Assembly: GCA_027943335.1 (NCBI GenBank)
Contig: BSBK01001302.1
Span: forward strand, 1,623,501 to 1,687,500
From: Chamaecyparis obtusa
Taxonomy: Eukaryota; Streptophyta; Pinopsida; Cupressales; Cupressaceae
Direction: 5' to 3'
DNA: 64,000 nt
In this document: positions 34,489 to 44,103 of the stretch, one piece after another
How positions within the stretch are numbered: position 1 is the stretch's first letter
Layout: each line of letters starts with the position of its first letter
The notes under the pieces: generated by a model
Seen by the model: only the letters and a program-made list of their open reading frames with translations
What the model was told of the DNA's origin: nothing
Databases searched by the model: none
Position numbers and translations under genes: made by a program

Positions 34489-35438
34489 TTGTACCCACTT
34501 ATTTGCATCTGTTTTTCAAGGGCTTGGTAAAATATTTCCTTGTTCTCGCAATTTATGAGGATTTTACCAAGTTTATGCTCTTTTGTTTTACCTTTATGGG
34601 TTTTCCCATCTTCGGAACTTCTTGCTCTAACATCATATTTAATAAATAGAGGCATGTGGTCTGAGTTTAATTCTATAGGGCAGCTTTCTATCCTGAAATC
34701 AACTAAATTGTGAGTGGCCACTTGAGAGCGTATCACATAGTCTACAACACGTTGCCCGTTGTACGTTTTACAAGTGATTCCACTAGATCTTGGCCAATAC
34801 TTCACGCCATTGCAAATAACTAGCTCGTGAAGGCTACACATACCCTACAACTCTGCACCAAAGTGTGACACACATCCCCTCATATCTTGTGAAATTCTTT
34901 GACTAGAAATATCCTCGCCTTCCTTTAGCCACAAAGGATTACTGTCCTCTAATGGATCCCTGCCTAGCTGAATAGCTTGGTTACTTGCTTTCCTAGCATT
35001 GAAATCTCCTATTAAGATCGTGTTTCCTGTAGAACTAAAAGCTAAGATGTCTCACTTTAATGCTCCAAAAGGATCTTCGTTATCTAAGTTTCTCTTGTAA
35101 AATTTTGAACTTTTAGGCGCGAAGTAACATGCAGGCAGACATGTGATCTGCTTGCTGTCCTCAATTTTCAGCCATATAAATTGTTTGTTTGAGTCTTCTT
35201 TCTACACTCTTACATTTTTGTCCCAAGTTTCTCTTATTAAAATTGTGATCCCACCATGACCCTTACCTATTTCTGTCTCTTCATTCCAAACAGAAATTTT
35301 GTTGTATCCTTCAAATTCTGGAATTCTACATCCTTCATGTTCATGTGTTTCCACGAGACAAATGTCTTGTCACTTGGCTATGGGCCCCAACCCCGGTCCT
35401 CTTCTCCATGGATAACCCCTACAATTCCAACTCACCAT
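34489..35438 (-). pseudogene. LINE A ORF2, endonuclease part
   Basis: From ATG at 35438 the frame reads MVSWNCRGYPWRRGPG, then VETHEHEG, GHGGITILIRETWD, NTILIGDFNARKA, and in the block 34841-34489 VVDYVIRSQ and ELNSDHMPLFIKY. These are the conserved steps of apurinic-like (EEP) endonucleases of L1-type LINEs: N/W at the start, the E of LVETH, GDFNAR and the terminal SDH. The enzyme nicks the target DNA to prime reverse transcription. At least three in-frame stops break it. The frame stops at hAT C and resumes as RT at 30536. Confidence 0.85.
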
Positions 35439-35468
35439 GTTTAGATACACTCATGGGGCCCCAAGTTC

Positions 35469-36512
35469 CTATTTTTGTGTTGCTGGTCTATCCTCGATCT
35501 GAGCTTTACCATTTTTCAGCCATGCCCCTTTGCCTGCGGCTCTTGCTGATTTTACTTTCTCCCATTCTTTCCTCCTCTCTTCTTGTTGAAAAATTGTTAA
35601 ATCATCATCTAAATATATTTGAGTGCCTCTGAGTGACCCCCTATTCTTCATAATCGCATTCTTGTCCTCTATGCTGCCTAGGATAATCCTGATATGCCTG
35701 TCTTTCTTTGTTCCCATACTTCTGCCAATCCTTTTTGCTTGCCTTATAGACCCTGTCCAATTCAGCTTGTCCTTGAGGAAGTCCTGTGCCAAAATATCCT
35801 TTTTTTCACATTCCTCATAATCTTTCAAACCTTTAATAATGATGTTTACTGCTTTCTCATTTTTCTCTTTTTCCTCTTGAATTTGTTTCTTGATTTGTTT
35901 TTCAATTATTACCGTTTTCCCGGGTGATGTTTCACTTACCACTTGAGCCCACGATTTAACCTCCTTAATTTGTTCTTTTAGTTCATTTTCTCTTATAATC
36001 ATATTTGCTAGAGCTGTCTGGACGTCCTCTAGTTGTATTGAAGATGTTGATTTCATTGGTTTAGGGCAATCCTTCTCCAAAATTTTCCCGCATACCATAT
36101 CTTGTTTGATGCTGATTAATTCTTGCTGACCTCTCTCCATGTCATATTGTAGACTTACAACCTGCTTTTTCAACCTTTTATTCTCTCTTTTGAGTTCCCA
36201 ACTTGCTATTGTAACTTCGTGTAGCTTTTCACTCTCCAGTTGCCCCTTAGCCTCTAGAGCTTCAATCCTCTGTTTCATGTCCGTAAGGTCTTTTACGTAC
36301 AGTTTTGATGACCAAAGCAATGGGGAGGAAGAGGGGCTGTATGGCTCTTGTAGGAGTTCCCCCTCACTTGCCGTCTTGGTCACCTCTTTAACAACCCTGT
36401 CAACTTTGATCTCCTCTTGCACCGTATGGTCGTTTGCTGCCTCCTTTGTGTTTGTTGTCTGGTTATTTGAGGCACCTAAAGACAAGGTTTTAGTTGTCCG
36501 CGGGAGAATCAT
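35469..36512 (-). CDS. LINE A ORF1, coiled coil plus RRM-like RNA-binding protein
   Basis: This is an uninterrupted frame of 347 codons. The first ~90 residues are polar. Residues about 65-180 look like a long coiled coil (MKQRIEALEAKGQLESEKLH and onward). The C-terminal part has the L1 ORF1 RRM pattern: VNIIIKGLKDYEECEKKDIL, QAKRIGRSMGTKKDRHIRII, then RGTQIYLDDDLTIFQQEERR. The product would bind LINE RNA and form a ribonucleoprotein with ORF2. Most plant L1 elements instead have a DUF4283 plus zinc-knuckle ORF1, as LINE B does here. RRM-bearing ORF1s are known from a plant L1 sublineage. An alternative upstream ATG near 36560 is in another frame, so the true start is not certain. Confidence 0.75.
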   Translation of the reverse strand: MILPRTTKTLSLGASNNQTTNTKEAANDHTVQEEIKVDRVVKEVTKTASEGELLQEPYSPSSSPLLWSSKLYVKDLTDMKQRIEALEAKGQLESEKLHEVTIASWELKRENKRLKKQVVSLQYDMERGQQELISIKQDMVCGKILEKDCPKPMKSTSSIQLEDVQTALANMIIRENELKEQIKEVKSWAQVVSETSPGKTVIIEKQIKKQIQEEKEKNEKAVNIIIKGLKDYEECEKKDILAQDFLKDKLNWTGSIRQAKRIGRSMGTKKDRHIRIILGSIEDKNAIMKNRGSLRGTQIYLDDDLTIFQQEERRKEWEKVKSARAAGKGAWLKNGKAQIEDRPATQK

Positions 36513-36560
36513 GATAAGCTTTTTCTTCTGTAGTTGTTTTTTCTTCCGGGCTTGCCTCCA

Positions 36561-37300
36561 TTTTAGGATCCCCCAATATTGTTTTTCATTTACAAAAATG
36601 AACTTAGTGTTTATGTTGTGTGCATTCTCTTGCTAAACTTCTTGTAATGATTGTTGTTCTAAACTGAACCAATGTGTTTCTTCCTACTGAAGGTTGCCGG
36701 ATGTTCTTGTTGTCAGTCCTAGGTTGTCCAGGTAAGAGTTTTGGCCCAGACGACGGTCATTGTTGATCCATTGAGCTCTAGATATAGAATAATATATTCT
36801 CGGTTTCAGAATGCTTTGCATGTTTCCTAGTGGGACCAGAACTCAAACAAAGACTAGGACCGAGTTCTCAGTTTGTAGTTATCGGTTTGTGTTTGAAGTT
36901 TGTATTTTGTAGTTTGTATGTGCTAGTTTAAGGGATTAAAAAAGTGCTTTGGAAGGCTGAAAGAGACACAAAAGAAAGAAATAGGGCCAACCTATTCCCT
37001 GTATTGGGTTCTGAGATTCGTTTTGGTCGCTTGTTTTAAAATCTGTTCCCTGGTGGAGCCGACTTGTTTGTGTCAATGCCTTTGCCTCTGTGTCCACTAC
37101 CTCCTGCTGCCCTCATTTCTGCCCTCGCGCCCTCGTTCCTGCTGCTTGCATTCGTTCTTGCAGCTTCCTGCATTTACCGACGCCTTGTAGATTTTTGCCC
37201 TCGTGCTTCCTGCCCTCGTTCCTGCTTCCTGCCCTCGTTCTTGCTTTTTGCCTTCCTGTTTCTGTGCTTCCTGTTGCCTTCGTTCACCGATGCCCTATTT
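36561..37300. other. LINE A 5' region and C/T-rich low-complexity tract
   Basis: No supported gene. Between about 37085 and 37290 phrases like CCTGCCCTCGTTCCTGCTTC repeat, giving open frames in several frames with no protein character. The part at 36561-37000 may be the LINE 5' UTR. Confidence 0.4.
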
Positions 37301-38170
37301 GTGTTCAAGGAAAGATTAATGTAAGCCTATGTGGCATTTTATCATTGGCCCACTGATTGGTGCCTTCTTCTACAAGTTTATACCTAACCTTTCTTTTCAT
37401 TGGCTCACAAAGCATTGTAATTTTCTTATTGGCCCACAAGGTGGTGCTCTTTTGTAATTGGGTGGGCATTTAAAAATTGTTAGTGGAGGTTATGAAACCC
37501 TAATTAAGGCGGTGTTGGATTAATCTTGGACACTCATTGTACTGGGGACTACTATAAAAGGCCAATACCTTCTCATTTGTAACTCATTAGAGATAGGGTA
37601 GAGTAGATAGAGACTTGGAGAAATTGTTTCCATAATGCTATCAAAGTAATTATCGATTCATTGTTGGTCTTCATGGTGGATTACTTGTGTTGCTTTGGAG
37701 TATTGCATGGTTTCTTCACTTAGATTAGATTTCATTTTATGTTGAGTAGAAGTAGAAGTAGTTGAATGGAAGATATTGTTGAATGGCAATTAATCGTGGA
37801 GCTAGTGTCCATACATTATGGTACTTGCTGATTGTAAGTAACAGTGTAAGGTTAGTCTCGGCCTAAATTGCAAGTGTTTAACTTTCATTGGAAATGTTTA
37901 TTTAGATTTTAAGTTCATGGGGTATTTGAATGATTATTGACAGAATGAAAACCATTCCTGCATCCTTAGAAGATAGCACCCTCCTATGCCTAGTTGACAT
38001 GACGAAGCAAGGACTGGTTAGAGGCTCAACCCATCATCAACATTGTCTTACATTCTTAGAGTTAGATTAGCAATCTCAACCCTTATCCTTTGTAGTTTGT
38101 TTAGTTGGAAGTAATTGGAAAAAGCTGAAGTAATTGATATCTATTGATTGAACAACGTAAGTCCCTTTGT
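37301..38170 (+). repeat. LTR-like region with CCAAT boxes and TATA box (family X style)
   Basis: ATTGGC/CCAAT-type words occur at about 37345, 37395 and 37428. They are followed by AACCCTAATTAAGGC, then ACTATAAAAGGCC (TATA box, about 37550) and CTCATTTGTAACTC, a classical LTR promoter order. The same order is found on the minus strand at 1955-1650, with GCATGGTTTCT shared further downstream. It is likely the 3' LTR of the plus-strand family X copy. No end repeats were confirmed. Confidence 0.5.
37551..37563 (+). promoter_or_regulatory. TATA box of the LTR-like region
   Basis: ACTATAAAAGGCC lies about 120 bp downstream of several CCAAT-type boxes, within a stretch whose layout is conserved in the second family X LTR. 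Activity is not shown. Confidence 0.5.
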
Positions 38171-38530
38171 GATACCCAACATATCACATCATTAAAATTG
38201 AGTGAAAGTCCACAATAAGAAGGAACCTTTGGGTTGTCTCATTTGATCACACCGTCCAAATACATTGTTTAGCATATGAGCATCCTTATTCAAGAGAGAG
38301 TTGGAAATTTTGTATTTCATCTTGGAATATTAAGGATTCAATTCTACATGTTGTAGTGGAATAAAACTCACATCAATAGGAACCTATATCTGGCCCTCTA
38401 TATCATTTTTTAATTTGATTTACTTTTGCCTCCAAGCAATTTAAAAAATCTTCAAAATTATGTCCAAAGGCCTCGTTTGGATTACAATTTGAGTAAAGTG
38501 TTTAAAAAACTTAAACATTACATAGGACCT
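38171..38530. other. Unassigned AT-rich spacer
   Basis: No gene, repeat unit or RNA feature recognised. Confidence 0.3.
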
Positions 38531-40510
38531 TGTAATAACCACCCTTGATTTTTTCTCTAAATATATGATGCAAGATATAAAGTAATGAAGAGTAACTTGC
38601 TGATTGTTAGCTTCAGATTACATGCATGATAATAAACCCACATATGCAATCGCTCTCAATAAAAATCTAGATGAAGTGGGGGTTGTCATCATTGTCACCC
38701 AGTCAGTACATTTGCATAAATAAGAAAAGGAAAATGCAACTAACTCGATGGAGTGACAATTTGTCACAATTGCCACTCAGTCAGGTACATTTCCATAGAA
38801 AGTATCATAGCATTACAAGAGAAAGTCTTTCTTCACATCAAGCATATGATAACTCAATAACAATATCAAAGAGATTTGATAAAAAAACTGAAATCAGATT
38901 CTGGAAATTAACATCAGACCTGTCCATAGACCAAATAATGCATTTTCTGTCCTTCAAATGAGCAGCAAACTCATTCCAGCTCCACAATTAGTACAAGTTC
39001 CAATCAATTACAAAATGTTCTTTCTCATAAACAAACCATTTTATAATGCAAGGACACCTCAGGAAACAAATTGCAAACCTCTGATAACGCAGATTTAAGT
39101 TTAGTCTGAAATTCCAAGACGAGGAAATGTATGGCCTCCTTGTAGGGGCAGTTTTGTCTTAAAAATCAGTTTTTTTGACAAACACCACAAATGAATAGTA
39201 AAATGCTGTGACCCAGCAATGGTAAGGCCAAAGGAAGAATACCCAAAATGATATCTCTGTCAACCACAAAGTTATGAGCCTAAATTTGATTTTCTGATAT
39301 TTTGAAAAAAGCTTATCAGCACTTTGAAAAACTTCAAAACTCTATCAATCTTGAAAAACACTTTAAAGGACATGCCACGTACCAAAGTCATGATACCCCC
39401 CTCAAAACATTGTAAATAACATCATCTTCATCAAACCCAAAATCATCCACAAAGCTAAAATCTCTGTAAACCTGGAACCACAAATGCCAACCAGCTAGGG
39501 TGGATCTCTCACCACTGAAACCAATAAGATGGGAAGAGGGTTTTCGTGCTCATCTAGAAAATAAACTCTTTGAGCTCATTCCAGCAACATAACACTATCT
39601 TCACAATATTTAACAAAAGAAGAATGAGAGCCAAAACTATGTTTTATAGAGTTTCAATGAAAAGTTAGGGCAACACCCAATTAGGGAAAATCCAATAATA
39701 ATATAATAAACTTTAGCCCTTTTAATATTTCACTTAAAAACAACTTAAAGTTGTCACTGTCAAGGTGTGGCCTAACGGGGGGTCATTTGAACCCTATTTC
39801 ACTTGAATCATAAAGTCACTTTATAAAATATTTAAGTGAAATAATAGAATAATATTTCCCAACCTTAGGAAAACCTGAAATTGAAAACTTTGCACTTTGA
39901 AGCTGGGTAAAGGCTGAGACTGAGACAAGTTTGCCAAAATAGCAATTACTAGAAATAGATATATGTAAAAAATAGAAAATACCATTCAAACCCTGAAACT
40001 GAAGATACTGTTTTCTTAAGCTGAGTTGAATTATGTCTGGGACCTTTCAGATATAGCACTCACTGAAAATAGTAATATGCTAAAACTAGAAATGTTCCCC
40101 AGAGCTCCAAAAACTAAGAATGCTGCTCATTGAAGCTGAGAGGAGGCTGAAGCTATGACTAGCTGCCAAGAATAGAGCTTAGCATAAATATTAAATGCTA
40201 ACTATAGTAATTATAAAAAATAGTAAGTCAGCCAAAACTCTCAACTAACCAATTGATGTCCAAGCTGACACTTATTGATAATAGTAACTTACCAAAAATA
40301 GTAAGTTTTGAACAAGTTATCTGAACTCACTCCAGAAAGTGTCATTCATCTCCATTAATTTGTTTGACTCTGAACACTCTAGTGACATCAAAATACCCCT
40401 CTGATTCTACTAACACCAACCTAGAAGACCAACACCAGTTGCACTACAAGAGAACCTAAATAATATTTAAGTTGCCCATTTGAAAATGAAGGATTTCAAT
40501 GGTTGTTACA
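38531..40510. repeat. Possible solo LTR with TGTAA...TTACA ends
   Basis: The stretch starts TGTAATAACCACC and ends GGTTGTTACA, so the termini are inverted over about ten bases like the gypsy-type LTRs elsewhere in the window. The middle (39740-39850) has the AGTGACTTTATGATTCAAGT style of text on the minus strand that resembles those LTRs. The flanking five bases (GACCT and ATTCT) do not form a target duplication, so the call is weak. Confidence 0.3.
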
Positions 40511-41040
40511 ATTCTTCAAAGTTTGTTTCTTAAGTTGGATATCCCATGACAGGAGTTGTTAGAGAAGAATGAACGAGTGATGTAGGGTGTATGAATGAGT
40601 TCTTGTAGTTAAATGTTGTAGGATATGGTGTTGAGTTCTTTGAGGAAATTCCATTTCTCAATTCTCTAGTGAGGAAAGTTTTTGTAGTTGTGGGGACAAT
40701 GGGTTGCTTATTATGTTTGGAGTCCGTTGGTGGAGCCCTTTTTGTGGGAATTGTTTGAATTCTATGCTTATCCAATTTGGTTTGAATTTATCATTCTTTT
40801 AGTTTGAAGAATGGGTTTGTGGTGTTGAGTTGTTTGAGGAGATTTGATTTCGTAGTCCTTAATTGGTGTTGTACTTTGGTTGGTAGAGTTGGTTGAGTTA
40901 GTGTAGTTGGAGAGACTACGGGTTGTTTATTAGGTTTGAAGTCCATTGGTGGAGTTTTTTCTGTGGAAGTTGTTTGAATTCTATGCTTATCTAATTTGAT
41001 TTGAATTTATCATTCTTCTAGTTTGAAGAACGGGTTTAAC
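40511..41040. repeat. Imperfect tandem duplication (~194-220 bp, two units)
   Basis: TGGTGTTGAG at 40626 and 40820 start two similar units that both end with TAGTTTGAAGAAYGGGTTT (40800-40818 and 41020-41038). Shared internal words include GAAGTCCATTGGTGGAG (second unit; GGAGTCCGTTGGTGGAG in the first) and TTTGAATTCTATGCTTATC. The second unit carries about 26 extra bases. No coding role. Confidence 0.75.
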
Positions 41041-41706
41041 TTTTGTAATAAAATAATCTTAGTTGAATTCCTTGAATTTTACATGTTTGATGCATGGGTT
41101 TTCTATGTTGCTATGATATTTATATTTAAGCTTTGTTGAGAAATAATTTTGATTCAATTTCTCTCTTCAAGATTACCTATTCTTGTTTTTACATTTCTGA
41201 GAGTATCTTAAAACAAAGTATGATATCCTTATAATTGGTATTTATAGATCAATAGGGATATCTAAATTACCCACTTATTGTACTATTTCAGTTTTCATTA
41301 TGGTTCTTTATGCCATAAAGTCTTTGGCATTAATTTTGTTAAAGTTATATTGGATGCTTCTGTGTAGCTATTTGTTTGGGGAAATATAAGCTAAGACAGC
41401 CTAATGTATTAATACAATTTTAAATAAAGTCTTGAATTAGAGCATAATCTAAGTTACATTTAATGGATATACAAATATTGAGTATATAGTATGGCTGAAG
41501 AATAAATCAATATTCTTGTTTTAGCATAATTAGCTGATCTTCAATTTTAGTTACATTTAATGGATATGTACATATTGAGTATCTGGTATGGCTGAAGAAA
41601 AAAATGAAATTTTAGTTTCACCCTTTCATAATTTTACTTCAGAACAGATTTTTGTTAAAATTCTATGTGGATCACATAGAAAACAAATGCTTTGTGACTA
41701 TTGCAG
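41041..41706 (+). other. Intron sequence upstream of transporter exon
   Basis: No upstream exon was found here. It contains a second small direct duplication: TTACATTTAATGGATAT at about 41454 and 41550, each followed by ATTGAGTAT and ATGGCTGAAGAA. The stretch ends in a T-rich tract and TATTGCAG, the acceptor of the exon at 41707. Confidence 0.5.
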
Positions 41707-41787
41707 TTACTGATGACCGGAATTGCTGTTACGGTAGTTGACAAGCTTGGTAGGAGACCACTATTGATCACAGGTGTAACTGGCATG
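41707..41787 (+). CDS. MFS sugar transporter exon (VGT/xylose-symporter-like), exon i
   Basis: Translation of 27 codons is LLMTGIAVTVVDKLGRRPLL followed by ITGVTGM. It contains the D-(K/R)-x-G-R-R-P signature of the sugar porter family, found at the cytosolic end of a transmembrane helix in the second half of these 12-helix carriers. It is flanked by an acceptor TTGCAG and a donor GTAAGA, is a multiple of three long and has no stop, so it looks like an intact exon. The sequence is closest, as far as I can recall, to plant vacuolar glucose or D-xylose-proton symporter-like proteins. The gene is incomplete in the window. Confidence 0.85.
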
Positions 41788-42070
41788 GTAAGAATGTTCA
41801 GCTATTAATGAATGTTAAAAGAGAATGTTCGTCAAATCAAGCTTACAATCTCCCTTTAATGAAGTTGCTTGTTGGAATTCTCTCAATATGGGACAAATTT
41901 AAGCTGTTTTGTCATGGTCATTGAAGGGAAAATAACAATTTCCATGTTATATTAATTTTTGGTGTATCTGCACTTTGCCTTGTCAAGAAATGTTTAATTG
42001 ATATGTTCTTCCTTAGCACCTTGTCTATGAGTTCTATCTAAATATGGTTGTAATTAATGCTGTTGTGCAG
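41788..42070 (+). other. Intron between the two transporter exons
   Basis: 283 bp, GT...AG (GTAAGA at the start, TTGTGCAG at the end), AT-rich as plant introns are. No other feature. Confidence 0.8.
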
Positions 42071-42169
42071 ATTGTGTCTTTATTCTTACTTGCAGCATAC
42101 TATGCCTATCTTGGGAGTGCACCTGTTGTGGCAGTGATTGCATTATTGTTGTATGTTGGATCATATCAA
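42071..42169 (+). CDS. MFS sugar transporter exon, exon ii
   Basis: This exon continues the same frame for 33 codons: IVSLFLLAAYYAYLGSAPVV followed by AVIALLLYVGSYQ. These are two hydrophobic transmembrane stretches, matching the segment after the GRRPLL motif in plant VGT-type and xylose-symporter-like carriers. In relatives the next residues are SFGPI(S/G)WLM..EIFP, and that exon was not found up to the window end. The donor is GTAAATATC. The protein would move hexose or pentose with protons across the tonoplast or another membrane. Both exons being intact suggests a live gene with a very long, TE-filled downstream intron, but a gene fragment cannot be excluded. Confidence 0.85.
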
Positions 42170-42958
42170 GTAAATATCTTTCCTCGACATCACATTCTAC
42201 AATTTGCATGTGCAATTTGCATTCAAGTATTTCTAAATATTCTGAATGAAGTTGTTTCCATTGTGAATGTCTAGAGTCTAACTGCACAGTTGAAAAATTC
42301 ATACTTGGCACTAACTCGGCTGACCAAAATTTTATAACTTGGGATTCAACAAGTCAGCAACAATTTGACACATTTATTGATCATTAAAAACACATTTTAA
42401 AAAAAAAGTGAATATGTTATTAAATTTATGGAATACATTACTATTTCCTTCATATATAGACCAAAATTAGTTTATACACATCATAGATTAGAAAATGAAT
42501 TCAATTCATACGAATTTCAAGTTTCAATATCAATAAAATTTACAATTTATAAATTTCTTATGTCTAAAACTCACAAAATTTGCTTCTCAATGATGTTGTT
42601 GGGTTAATTAGTAATTGTTAGTGTTGTCGAAAAGTTGTTGTCAAGGGGTCAGCAGTTGGCCGACAGTTGGTACTCCCTCGACACCTCTATATAGCATTGT
42701 ACTTACGCTCGGGAAATGATTATGTTATGCTAGAATGTTTGTGTGGTGTTCTGAAGATACATTGTAATAATTCTATGATCAATGAATATGCATTTGTGAG
42801 TTCTCTCAATACATTGTGCATATGCTTGCTATTATATTTTACTTGCATTTTGTTATGTTTTGAACATAGACCCTATGGGAAAACATTTGGCACTGTTGCC
42901 TAGACGAATCTGGGAATGAACTACTTGAGAAGACGGTAGGCGTATGACATGGCGAAAA
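42170..42958 (+). other. Intron start of transporter gene; no other feature
   Basis: AT-rich sequence after the donor at 42170. No further exon seen. It ends at the copia-type LTR start at 42959. Confidence 0.5.
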
Positions 42959-44046
42959 TGTTCGCATAAAGCTTAGTTGTCATCATTGGCAAACATCAAA
43001 CACACCAATACTACACACACCGGTACTCATGATAGAACAATAATGGTGAACCAGTAGACTTACTAAGTAAATAGTGTACCTTAACCGGTCACATCTATAC
43101 CGGTTCGATCTTGTCCAAGAGGTCTAGCCAAACACCACAGGATATAGATGACTTAACAAGTTGCACACCGATTTGCGTTCCCAATTGCAAATTTACTGGT
43201 TAGTGCTTTATTATCCGATCCAGATTTTGCAGAGCGTTTTTTAGATGAACTGGAGTTAGCTTTATCTTCGGCGAGTGTTTTGAGGTAAATTGAAGATTTG
43301 TTTGCAAGCTTTTTGATCAAGAGTTTTGCATGCGACATTTTTGGAAGAGTTACAGCTTGGTGGCATTGTTTGGTGTAATTATAGTAAGATAATTTCTTAT
43401 AAATATAGGTCATCATGCATGAGAAGATGTGTTGTTGAAAATCAAGAGCAAAGAGTGAGCAAAACAAAAGAATAGTCTTCTGAGAAGGGATACAGTCACT
43501 AAGAGTGAAAGAGAAAAAGATTCAACATCCAAGCAGAGGAAGGAGTGAACAAGTATGATCTGAATCGACAGATTAAGTGTCAAAAGAAGATCATTGCTTT
43601 TCTTGTGTAAAGCACATTTAAATCCCTTAATCAGGGTGAACCTTAATAGGTTCTATTGTATAAATCCCTTAACTAGGTGACATGTTTGTTGATGTTTTTA
43701 AGTCCTTTGACAAGGCGAATCATCACAGAGTCAAGATCTTAACCGATCTTTTTTAAATCCCTTAACCGGGTAGCATTCTAACCAGTGCTTTGTAAGCCTT
43801 TAACTAGGCAACTTTATTACTACAGTAGTAGAGTTTTTGTGGGTTCTGTCCCACCGTGGTTTTTCCCTTCTAACTGAGAGTTTCCACGTATAAATCTTGT
43901 GTTGAACTATGCATGTGATTTCTGTTTAGGATTGTTCAAGCATTATTTTATTTTCAGTATTAACATGATTAATAAACAGAGAAAAGAATACAAGAAATTG
44001 AATTTACTGTTTCACCCCCCCTCTCAGTAACTAGTTAGGATTAACA
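42959..44046 (+). repeat. 5' LTR of copia-type element
   Basis: Starts TGTTCGCATAAAGC (TGTTGGCATAAAGC in the other copies) and ends GGATTAACA. The length of 1088 bp is identical to the solo LTR at 54521-55608. A TATAAATATAGG site near 43396 is the likely promoter. Confidence 0.9.
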
Positions 44047-44048
44047 AT

Positions 44049-44060
44049 TGGTATTAGAGC
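44049..44060 (+). other. Primer binding site of copia-type element
   Basis: TGGTATTAGAGC two bases after the LTR: the initiator Met-tRNA PBS with one C-to-T change. Confidence 0.8.
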
Positions 44061-44103
44061 CTAGTTCTCAAATAAAGAAAGCTTAACTGCTTGAGAAAAG
44101 ATC

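Larger units (their letters stand above)
28104..36560 (-). mobile_element. LINE A, L1-like non-LTR element with RRM-type ORF1
   Basis: Read on the minus strand: ORF1 (36512-35469), a 30-base gap, and ORF2 starting at 35438 with an endonuclease, then RT and a C-terminal Cys/His motif ending at 28175. A 3' tail of (TTCA)n follows, seen as GAATGAATGAATGAATG at 28104-28120. ORF2 is split by hAT copy C (about 30537-34488). Without that insert ORF2 is about 3.3 kb, normal for an L1-type ORF2. The 5' limit is unclear (36.5-37.0 kb). Several stops and frameshifts make it a dead copy. Confidence 0.85.

Noticed and set aside
37064..37356. Two overlapping hydrophobic open frames
   Set aside because: They are produced by CCTGCCCTCGTTCCTGCTTC-type low complexity in different frames. 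No domain.
38531..40510. Solo LTR call based on TGTAATAACC...GGTTGTTACA
   Set aside because: Listed only as a weak feature: the flanks GACCT and ATTCT do not match, so a clean LTR insertion is not shown.
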